A stretch of DNA of 64,000 nucleotides from positions 5,649,680 through 5,713,679 of the forward strand of contig JARUPZ010000034.1 of NCBI GenBank assembly GCA_031213475.1, given 5' to 3'. The translations under genes were made by a program, and so were the position numbers. Shown in pieces: positions 1-10,904 of this stretch. A model generated the notes under the pieces. That model was not told where the DNA came from and ran no database searches. It saw only the letters and a list, made by a program, of their open reading frames with translations. The number at the start of each line of letters is the position of its first letter. The first letter of the stretch is position 1. Source of the stretch: Nereocystis luetkeana. Taxonomy: Eukaryota > Sar > Phaeophyceae > Laminariales > Laminariaceae.

Positions 1-680
1 AGTCACGGCGACAAACAAACTAGCGCGTCTAGACTCATCATGATATATAACCATCGAGTTGTACGGACCCTCTAAAGAGGATATCGTCAGCAAAACAAAT
101 AACAGCCCAGGTGTATAAACGCACAATCGGCAGTGTGGCTGGTGGGGTTGTATAAGTCGCATCCCTATCTACTGCAAGGGTTATATGGGAGACGGTTGAG
201 ATCGCGTGGGCCTCACAGAGCATGCCGCGTCGGTCAGTACTATTCCATCCAGTTGTTGCATTTTATTATTCACCGTTCGTTTTGGAAAACTCGATGTTTT
301 CCGCGTAAGATCCATCCCCTATGTATGCGGTGTGAAATTCACTCCGTTCGTCGATGTATTGCTGTTGTTGTTGTTGCTGTCGCGTGTCGTGGATACAGGT
401 TGGGGCCATATAAGTTTTGTGGGACGGTTGACTTGGGCCTCAACACGTGCGTGCGAGAATCCAGTTATAGTTAGCTGGTTGCACAGTAGAGTGTAAATAG
501 TCGTTTTGTTTACCGTTCAGGGAAGACGAGGCGTTTCACGTCCTACTACATACAGTACATATGTCATGATAACAAGGGGCACACACCAGCCTGGGGTATG
601 AAATCCGCACGAACACACACAGGACGGGCCCGCCATACAAAACGCCTACGTACTGACAAGCCGGAGCCTATGCCTCACCA

Positions 681-801
681 TTATTACGGAGGACCACAGT
701 AAATAGGACCTACGGTACAGACAAAGAATACCTACCATATATTTCCCTCTATTTTTACTAATAATAATTAATTGGTCCTGTTTACTATTATTATGGTCCC
801 C
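681..801 (+). mobile_element. MITE-A copy (degenerate)
   Basis: The left end reads TTACGGAGGACCACAGTAAA and the right end carries TTTACTATTATTATGGTCCC as an imperfect inverted copy. The AT-rich core matches the other copies of the family. Confidence 0.7.
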
Positions 802-1141
802 TGCAGTAGTACCTCTTACCTGGTATATTATTGCGACACCCTCCTTGAAGCATAGCAGCACATACCTAGCTTGATGATCATAGATATAGCTATAATAGGC
901 TATTACATACTACCGGTTTCAGGTATATAAATATAGACAGGTTGAGGCCTCGACGCAAGAGTGCGTTGTCAGCGTCACAAGCAGTGGTCCAGCTACAAAA
1001 TTAAATGTATTTGGCGTTCAGGATAAGTCGCGCGACGTTTTCGAGTAGTTCGGTACTTCGGGGCGGGGACACCTGTTGCTGCCTGTGCGTGTCTCTAACC
1101 GCCGTGTGTGGTATGAAACCCTATTTACCTACGGCGGCGGC

Positions 1142-1174
<33 letters not shown>
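1142..1174. repeat. (GCA)n microsatellite
   Basis: About eleven uninterrupted GCA units. They create short poly-Ala and poly-Ser frames with no other coding support. Confidence 0.9.
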
Positions 1175-1175
<1 letters not shown>

Positions 1176-2296
1176 GTAACAACATTATAAAGATCTTCAC
1201 AAAACTGCACACCAGTGTTTTGTGGGCAGCTTACACAGTAGCAGCAGGACAGAGGCTACGTACGTGTTCGGAATTATTACTGCAGCATGTGGTCGTTTGG
1301 TCAAAAATATGTGCTTCTCGTTGTTAAAGGGCCACCACACCGTACATATATATAGCCTATAAGAGTGATATTCAACGTACTACTATTAATAATAACTATT
1401 ATTATTATTTCTCTTGCCATCCGACAATGTGTGTGTGTGTTCTTCACATTAAAACCGTTCTTTCTACCCGTCGACATCCAGCACAACCAGTGTCCGTGCC
1501 GATTCTCCAATCCTAGAAGAGATACCAAGTTATGTGGTCACAAAGCTACGCCACAGAGATACTACGTTGCCACGTGTGCAGTATGCACTGCAGTGGGCAA
1601 TGCAAAGCCATGCCATCATCCTAGATACGACAGGCACGACATACGCAATCTATGAAATAGTGAAACGAAAAGAAACAATCAAAGAGAAAACAAAAACAAG
1701 GTACGAAGACAAATCGAAAGAGAAAAAGAAAAAAAATGAAAGCAAAATCTAGGAGAAACAATCTGTCGTGCCCCCCCCCCGCAGGCGAGGTGGCCAACAC
1801 TTGAAAAAGAACGAGCTGGAAAAAAGAAGAAAGAAATAAGAAAAAACACCACTGCTTGTAAACAGAGTATAAGACCACAAGAACCAAGGAAAAAAATAAC
1901 AAGGAAAATAACAAAGGGGAAATAACAGGCAGACCAAAGCCCAAAGCACCTTCCCAGGTTGCGGCAGCAGTTTGTGGTACGAGTAGTAGTATAGCCAGGT
2001 TCTCCCTGCTAATCCGCCTGGTACCTTGCTACCCAGACTCCCGTCTCCGCCCTGCGTTCGGCAACTATGCCCAGCCCCTTGGCGTCAGACAAGACGAAAC
2101 GAGAGAAGCAGGTTCGTCATCCAACCACGCCGCACGGCTCCTTCAGTACGGCTTATCAATCAGAAAAGGAAGACCATGTGTTTACTGTACTGCTTTATGA
2201 ATACTGCAGTAGCACAACACTCCGAGCTACAAACGCACCACCAGTCGGGTTCAGAGACGCATAATATTCTGACACCTATCTACCGTGCGCAACTAT

Positions 2297-2528
2297 CTTA
2301 CGGGGTCCGGACCACATAGTAATCAGGACCCCCAGCATGCACACAAAAATTTATACCTCCTGGTATATTGCAGGATTTTTACCCAGCATGTTTGGTCCTG
2401 ATTACAATTACGGGGGGGCATATTAACTATTAATATAATAGTAGGATCTATGGTACACATTAAAACCTATATATTTACTTATTCTTACAAACATGTTTTG
2501 GTCCTATTTAATATGGCCCCCGTAATAC
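2297..2528 (+). mobile_element. Two overlapping MITE-A copies
   Basis: The first copy (about 2297-2411) has diverged ends. The second (about 2407-2528) has the typical GGATCTATGGTACACA block, an AT core and a terminal GGTCCTATTTAATATGGCCC. They lie back to back and share a few bases. Confidence 0.7.
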
Positions 2529-2615
2529 TGTATATTCCCCGGTAATACCTGTAATTATACGTACCTATTTGTTGCAAACTGCATGCCTGGTACTAACTGC
2601 AGCATAGTCGACGAC

Positions 2616-2712
2616 TTAACCCTTTTAGAACCGCAGTCCCGTTTTGGGGACAAACCACTCAAACTTCAAGTAGTTTGTCCCCAAAACGGGACTGCAGTCC
2701 TAAAGGGGTTAA
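2616..2712. mobile_element. MITE-B hairpin element
   Basis: A near-perfect palindrome. The left arm reads AACCGCAGTCCCGTTTTGGG and the right arm ends in its reverse complement followed by AAAGGGGTTAA. The centre is an AT-rich CAAACTTCAAGTAGT. Confidence 0.85.
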
Positions 2713-3015
2713 CGTGAGCCAACTCACAGCGCGATCATATAAATAAGCATAACTACTCTTCTTCTACGTACGTACGGCAATTCCAAGCCGTGTGCGCCCG
2801 ACACGTACGTGTTGGGTTCACTTCCAGTACTCGTACTTGTAATATTAATAGGAGTACACTGTATGTTAGATATACCAACCACGACAGAATTGTACCAGGT
2901 ATATAGGTAGGTGGCAGGCCGTAAACCCGAGCATGGTTGCTGGTTTCGAGGTACGAAGTCCTACGTACGGTAACTGCTGGTTGTCACCACACGGTCAGTG
3001 CGATTCGGGAATTCA

Positions 3016-3016
<1 letters not shown>

Positions 3017-3097
<81 letters not shown>
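3017..3097. repeat. (CTG)27 uninterrupted triplet repeat
   Basis: Twenty-seven perfect CTG units. The tract reads as poly-Cys, poly-Ala or poly-Leu on the plus strand and poly-Ser, poly-Ala or poly-Gln on the minus strand. No splice-supported exon surrounds it. Confidence 0.95.
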
Positions 3098-3103
<6 letters not shown>

Positions 3104-3338
3104 GTGTGTTGAAACGCCCCGTATGAAACAGAATTACAGCAGGACGGTACTACTGGTGGTATAAATACCGCTGTTGTTTCTGCAAGAAAGAAATATGAAA
3201 TCTGGGCTGGCTGTAAATTTGGGCGTTGACCGAACGAGCGGCACAAAAGACGCGGCCATCCTCTGCCTGCCGTGAACGCGTATAATAAGAAATGCTATGA
3301 ACGTGACACGAAACCGCACCCTTTGCAACAAAGCTTAG

Positions 3339-3431
3339 AACCTTCAGAACCGCAGTCCCGTTTTGGGGACAAACCAGTCAAATTTCAAGTAGTTTGTCCC
3401 CAAAACGGGACTGCAGTTCTAAAGGGGTTAA
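3339..3431. mobile_element. MITE-B hairpin element
   Basis: A second, almost identical copy of the 2616-2712 palindrome, 630 bp away, with the same arms and the same AAAGGGGTTAA right end. Confidence 0.85.
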
Positions 3432-4175
3432 GACGCTAAGGCACCTCAATCAAACTTGAGAGAATGATGTCAAAAACGTCCACATATGTCATGCTAAAAC
3501 CGAAGCAATGCCATAATCCTGTCATAAAGTGGACGTTGCCACAACATTACATGTAAAAAAATACACCAAACTCCAAAAAGCGTGAAACACAGCAAACTTC
3601 ATGCGATGTGTTCTTTGCGACCAAGTGTCGACGTATAGTACTCTCGAGAAATTTCCCCAAACACGGCGTGGTGCCCCTACGAGCTAGCCTAGCTCCCAGA
3701 CGACACGGTCCGCTCAAGCGGCGGGTCCGCTTGCATTTCTTCGCCCGTGAAGACATATATATCGAGCGAGCGAGCGCGGCACGTCCACTAGCCGTTCGGT
3801 TCTACCCTTCATTGTTGTATTATGTAGCCGCTGCGAGTCTCTACTAGCCAGCCGGCGGGTGTCTTCTCGCCAAGGTGCGGTCGCCCCAAAATGTTCAACC
3901 CGCGCTGATCGCCCCTGACGTGCATTATGAAAGCTTTCCCTTCGCTGCACACGGCAGTAGTTTGTTCCACAGAGATCATGGGTGCGTGCTCCTTGTTCGA
4001 GGATGGGAGAAGGGCGACGATCGAAAAGTTTCGGGGCGTCAGGACGCCAAGCAGTGTCCTTTGTGGGGCCGGCACAGCCGGAAACATCTCACACAGGCTC
4101 ACACAATCACCGCAAAGTCCAGGAGAGTCGACCCGCGATGATGGTGATACTCGGCGAGCGCACACGGTGATCCAG

Positions 4176-4457
4176 ATGGGTCCACCGGCAGGCGGAAAGA
4201 ATAAGACAACATGTCGTTCAACCTGGGCGATCGCGGGGGCGTTACGATCATCGCTATTCGCTCTTCTTCTGGCCCTGGCACTGGCACCTTCTTCTGTTCA
4301 AGCCTCGGCATCACCATTAAGCCCGCCATCGTCGTCGTCGTCGTGTGTTCAGATAACGGAAACAGCGTTGTACTCTTCCTGTGCGTCTAGGGAAAAGGTG
4401 GCAGATTTCACCTTTACGATGGAGGCAACGGCGGCTGGTACAACAACAGCTCACGAG
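4176..4457 (+). CDS. Exon 1 of the 10-Cys gene (signal peptide)
   Basis: Encodes residues 1-94. The donor is CACGAG|GTAAGC in phase 0. Two cysteines lie just after the predicted cleavage site, in a Ser-rich context. Confidence 0.75.
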
Positions 4458-7400
4458 GTAAGCTCGTGGGTCGTGCAGAGTTGGATGTCAAGCCGCTCAC
4501 GGCAGAGGCCCCAAAAAAATACCAAAATAGTCGGAGTAGGGTGTGCGAGTTCGTGTGGGGGGGGGGGGGGGGCGCTTGTTTTCGTCAGTAATAGTGGTGC
4601 GCGATTTCCTTGCTAAAAACAATGGGGTAGAATTGTGAGCACCAAGCGTTATCGTGGTGGTGTCCACGGCAGACACTAAATAAATCACGATTATTGGTAG
4701 GCATCACGCCTGGTTTGTGTTTCGAAGACAAGCTTTTTCCCGTAACCACGATGATTGATGGCGGTTGAAGTGTTTCACGGATTGACTGTTCCGAGAAATT
4801 AACGTAGCGCAGGTGGCCCGCCCCGGCCCCCCCGTTTGCATAACGTGGGCGTAGAAATACCCATGTGGAGACATTGAGAACAATGTTGCACATCATCGGG
4901 CGTGATCGAATTGAGAGATTGTCGACACCTTGACAATTGTGCGGTTTGCTACACTGTTATATATAGGCTTCCGCAAGGTTTCACGCCCCCGTTGTACGAG
5001 GGCAGAACCCGGCGGGTTACTATTTCGGGGGACCATATTTAATAGGACCTATGGTATAAATAAAAACCTATATATTTACCCATTTCTACTAACAGTATTA
5101 GGTCCTATTAACTATGGTAGTCCGTAATACATACCAGGGTTAGGGTGGTATGGTAATAGCGTATGCAGCGTAAACCCTCCGCTCAGCTTCGTACGGCATA
5201 TACACGCTCTCGCTCGTTGGCGTCGTCCCCCATACCCTAGTTCTTTGTGGAGGCTGCAGCAGCATTCGCAAAAAAATAGTTTGCCCTCTACGGTGTACAC
5301 GCACGGTTCAACCATTTTGTTGTGTTCTTCTGCCCAGAGGGCGGGCTGGACGAAAAACAATCGTTGACGTATACAACATACCTTGAATGTCTATACAATA
5401 AAGGACACCTACTGGTATTATACTTGTAATACTTGAGAAACAGGAAACCTGTACCAGAACGGTTTTCATGTTTGACATTTTTTGTTTTCGTTCAACCCTT
5501 TGAGGAGTGCAGGCCCGTGTTGGGGATAAAACAATCAATTTTTTAAGTAATTTGTCCTCAAAAGCGGGGCTGCAGTCCTAAAAGGGTTAACGACTCCCGA
5601 ATTTCGTGGTTTCCTAACAATATCATCCTGCCTATCTTACTCCCCGTTTCCCTCACAATTGGTAGCTGTCCTCTCCTGAGCTGTACGTACAGCAGACGTG
5701 ATCACCCGTAACTACTGGTGCGTACTCGCCCTGATGTTTTTCGTTGTATCTCTCTCTGTGGCTGTGAAATGGCTCCATGCATACGCGGGGTGACAACAGG
5801 GGAAGACAGAGACCGGCGGGCTCAGGGCCAAGGCCGTCACGTCTACTGCTGCCGCCGCCGCCGCTGCTGCTAACACCATTGCTACACCACCGGGTAAGAG
5901 GGGCTAACACAAGTTCACGTAGTACACACAAAACGTCGGACATATCAGTATCTACTGCATCAGAAACAGTAGATCCTCTTGACCCCGACCTCCCTATGAG
6001 TAAGGGATTCGTTTTACGCACAGGTCCTACCCGGTAACATGAACTAGATCATACAGATCACACAGATCATACCGATCATCTGACCCGTTCTACGACAGAG
6101 GTAGCATATTTCCGCTATAATGTTTCCGAAAGGCGGGGTTCCTTGACCCGAAATGGTCGGAATGCCAGTCTTGATTTCGAAAAAAACTTTGTGTAGACTC
6201 GGGCCACGGGCTTGTTCGCCGCGACGCAATTTGATTTTGGATGAAGTCAGTTTTCGGGTGAGGTATGGAGCTCCTCAAGTGAGGAGCCTCAGAAAAATTA
6301 GGGCAAACCTCTATCGCAGAACGCCTCATCTGCTCTCACAGCCCTAGGCATTGCAGTGGGGATCGATGACCTGTCTGACGTGCTAACTATTCATACAAGG
6401 AGTGCCGAGGGTCGGGGGGAGAGGGGGGGGAGGTGCACTCATTATCAATGCATGGCCGTAGTCGTATGGCCGTAAGAGGGGGGTAGGGGGGGGTAGGAGG
6501 GGGCGGTGCGGGAGGGGGGGGGGGGTATTCCTTCTCATGCATAGCCGTAGGGGAGGGGGGGGTGTACTCTTTATCATGCATGGCTGTAGTCGTATGATCT
6601 CAGACCCTCGCACCCCTACAACGCCGGGATGGAGCACGTCGGGTTTTCATCGGCCAGGCAGACAGTGTTTGCACCAGAAGGGGGGAGGGGGGGTAGGATG
6701 ATGATTCGAATGCCGGAGGACGATGTTAGGTGGAATGACCTGTAAGCAATTTATTATGAAGATATGTAACGGAAGGCCCGGCCACGGACCAATGCCCCTC
6801 CGTTGCCCCTGCAGGGACCCCGACGCGAAAAGCATATTAACCATTCCATGCACCGTGAACGCTGTACCACGGCTAGATATCGAAACTGTTTCCACGATGG
6901 GGAGGGAGGGAGTTTGCGGGGGGGGGGGGCGAAACAGGTCTAACTGGCCGGGGGCCTCAACCAAAGACCCGCGCAAGATCTCTTATTTGCAAGTGCATTC
7001 GTGCTGTACGATTTGAGTCGTATTGTGTCTACACAAGCAGCATATGGCCTCGTTTCCCGAGCAGCCGGGTTCTTGAGAGAAGTGTGTAGAGGTCATCACT
7101 CATGTTATAGTAACCTGCGGAACAAACTCATGGCATCATATACCTCCCCACCCCCCATCGTCTATCGTAACTCGGCTCAGGAGACAAATGCAGGTGGTGT
7201 TTATGATCTTCGATGTTTGCCAAACAGACTACCCCCCTCCCCCGCCCCCACCCACACCCGCACCCGCACCCGCACCAATAACGCCTGCTTTACTGCCGTC
7301 CATCCAGGAGGGCCCTTCGAGCCTTGCCCTGCCACTGGCGTGGTGGTCACCATCGGGTTCGCCGCCCCGGTCGCCTCGGTCGCCTACCCGGACGATCCGG

Positions 7401-9480
7401 CCTCCGGAGCAAACACGGCCATCTTCTATGTGGAAACCTTGGAGTCCAACCCCACCCAGTTTTCCGCCGTATTGGACACCACCGGCGTCGCCGCGGGCAC
7501 CAACGTGGTAACCCACGTGAAGTATTCAGACAACGAGGGGAACTCTCCCGACATGTCCAGCCTGGTGGCCTCCCTCGTGCCCGCGCCTGAGTGCGGCGAC
7601 GGCGACCGTACTGGTGATGGTGGTGCTCCTGACGCGGTCGCCGCCGCCACCGGCGTGTCCAGGGAGCTCCATGCGGGGTTCGATGTCGAGTGCAACGTGT
7701 GCTTCGACTTGACGCCCCACCAGGTGAACGTGCTGGACATGTACGACAACGGCGGCAAGGAGATCGTCTGCGACCCGACGTGCCTGGATGAGGTCTCTGA
7801 TCACACCCACTGTAACTGTAAGTTTTGAGCCTGAAGTGAGCACGACATGCTCTCGTATAGGGGGGAAGGCATTTTTGCTTGAATATATCGAGTAGTTGAG
7901 CTACGTGTACGTACAGTACTGTTGTTGTTGTGGGTGGACGGATCGATTGGCTTTGTTTAATTGCGTAGGAGACGATAACTAGCTTTGCTCAAAGCGGAAA
8001 ACGAACTAATTTGGGGTTCATTAGCTGTGTTTCTTGGTACGACGGCGTTGTATGATCATGATGGCGTTCATGATCACGCCCACTTGCAACCAAACGCGAA
8101 GTTGTGAACCTGAATAGCTTGTGCGCGATGGTCACTACAGTGTCTCCGTTCAAACACACTGCAACAAATCGGTAAGTTTTGAACATCAATAGACGCGTAC
8201 TACTGTAGTTGCGAGGGGTGGCGGCGGGGGGGAGGGGGGGGGGGGGGCGTACTCATTCGTCGCTTGCCTTAGCCATTGACCATTGACCACGCACTCCTTT
8301 CGAGACGGGAGGGGGGCGGGGCGGTATACTTGATATCATGCATGGCCGTAGTCGTATGAACATAGACCCTCGCGTCCCCACAATGCTAGGATGGAGCACG
8401 TCGGGGTTTCACCGACCAGGCAGGCAATGGCGGGGGGGGGGGGGAGGGGGGTCATTTCAAGCCCAAAATATGTGTGACTGGCAGAGCGCCCTCAATTAAT
8501 AGGAACTCTACCCAATCGCTATTTTGGAATTCCATTTGTTTTTGTACTACGAACAGGTTTTGTTAGGGGCCCATGTAGCCTATGATGGGTTTTTCCACAT
8601 CGGGTTGACCGGAAAATTGTTCTCAAAACCTTTTTTGTTTTTGTGGGAGGGGGTGAGGGTAATGAGCCCCCCGGAGTTAGGAGCCATAAGAAAAAGCAGT
8701 TGCGCCCTTACCATACATAGCACGGCTCGCGAGCAGAGTCTTCTTGACAACTATTCAGGATAGGTCCTCCAGGAGTCGGGTAGCTGGTTGCTCACGATTC
8801 TCGCGTTGGGAAGAACTTCTGATGGTGGGATCAAGGCACGGGCATGGGCCCAACTCAACTCCTAACCCTGGCGCTAACCCTAACCCTAATCCTGATCCTC
8901 ACCCGGGCCCACAACGGGAAAGAAACGATCCAGATCATTGTTGAGCTTTTTTGTGCCGGGAGGGAGGCGTGCTGTGACCGTTCGACTGTTCCGCGCACCT
9001 TTCCGGAACCCCCCCCCGTCAGCTGTGACTTTTTGTTTGTGTATCCGGGAAAACAGGCGCCCACCATAACCTATACTCTCTGATGCCCCAAGAGTAATTG
9101 AACGGCCGTATGGACTTGGGCCTGGTCACTTTTGCATGATGGCCAATTCGGCTCAACCGCCTCCCACCCATCGTATCATGACCATCACCCAATTATATCT
9201 ACCTTCGCTACCCTCAACCACTATGACCTCCTCTCCATAAAATGTCGATGCCTCTCTACTTACCTTCTTTCGGCAGACTTTGAGCTGGGCCAGATCTGTC
9301 GTGGCTGCGGAGACTGCTCTGCCTGCACCCCCTGTCCCGCCGCGGGAGAAACGCCCGCTCCGACCCCCAGCCGTCCCGAGGCTGCCGTCAGCAAGCCCCC
9401 GTTTTACGATGTCACGTCTCGCACCGCCTCACCTGTCGGGATGGACAGTCTGATTGCGGGTGTGTCGACCAGCGCGGAAT

Positions 9481-9515
<35 letters not shown>

Positions 9516-10873
9516 GCTGCCGGTGATGGTGATGGTGATGGTTCTGGCTACCAGTCTGCCGATGCGTACGACTGCTCGCGCTGCACGGACATCTCCGATG
9601 CCCAAAAGGAAGCGCTGGCGTCGTACGACAACGGGGGCAAGAAGGTCGTCTGCGATCCGACGTGCATGGATACTGTTTCCGACCACATCTACTGCAACTG
9701 TAAGTCGTGTTCTAAAAACGTGGTTTACTCTACCTGGACACACATATATTGCCGTCGTCCCCGGTGGCCTGTTAGGTGGTCTGCGTGCCTACTGAGACCG
9801 ATTTCGTGATTCCGTGGGTTCAAGTATCACCGGGTGCATGCTCGTAAGGACTTGTTTTCTTGCATATAAATTGGTTAGCGGAAAGCGTGAAAGCGCGAGT
9901 TAGCTGCATTCGATGAAAATCGACGAGCAGTGGGAATGCTGAACCCTATGCGCGACAAAAAATGAATGCACGTACCGGGGGGGGAGAAGGGACGACACCT
10001 ATGACCACGGCTGGTCCAGAAGAAGATCGCTGAGGGTAAAACCTCCAGCGAGTTAGTTAAGCTGGAAAGTGAAAGTGATCATACAACAAAAAACATATAC
10101 AAAGTGTACACACATCGGACAGATCATCGATTCCCGCTTCAACATCTAGATATTGCAAGGCAGATGTGCATCTCGACTTTGTATGATTTTGCTCATGTTT
10201 CCGGCCGGGTAGGATCCGCATGATCTTCACGACCCGGGATATGTTCCCTCGGTTGGATATGTACTGTGTAGCCCCTGCAAAATCTCTAACGACGGCAGAC
10301 GAGGAACTCTATGATCTACTGTACACAGATAGATAGAGCATGATCTATCTGTTCCGTCCGAGGATTGTACGAGATCACGGTAGTAGAGGTTGACGGTCGG
10401 GTTCGTTCTGTGCGCGCGGGCGATATATACACCGTTAGAGTTCGGTCCGGATTCTGGTTTGACATAGCACGGAGAGAAAAGCGAAACCATGAATGAGTCT
10501 CGACTACCGAGAGAAAACCGAAAACGAAGCACGAGGCCTGTAAATATTGTTTCTGGTGATCCATGAGCGATTCAGTACACTTCTATCGCACCGCAAACCC
10601 GATCGTCTGCCTGACGACACCGCCAATAGCCTCCCCCTCCCTCCCCGTCCCCAACCACCGAATCCCCCCCTCTGTCGTAGGACCACGGCCATGCATGATA
10701 TCTAGTACAGCATCCCCTGCTCCCTCCCCCTAATATGCTACGGCGCTTACGCCACTCGGGCGATTGGCTCTGTACCTTCTACCCAAAATTAGACATAGAC
10801 ATACTTCGCTGGCGCTGGGAGTACCACGCAACCCCATGGTGCGGTGCGTATATCGCGAATCCAAAATAACTTG

Positions 10874-10904
<31 letters not shown>

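Larger units (their letters stand above)
1..4175. other. Repeat-rich DNA without a supported gene
   Basis: No open frame here has splice-site support, a recognisable domain or codon use unlike its surroundings. The longest frames owe their length to triplet runs or A-rich sequence. The supported content is MITE-A copies, two MITE-B hairpins and a long CTG tract, listed separately. The last few hundred bases are probably 5' untranslated or promoter sequence of the gene starting at 4176. Confidence 0.6.

Noticed and set aside
8868..8905. Chromosome-end telomere
   Set aside because: Only a few degenerate TAACCC units inside an intron of a complete gene.
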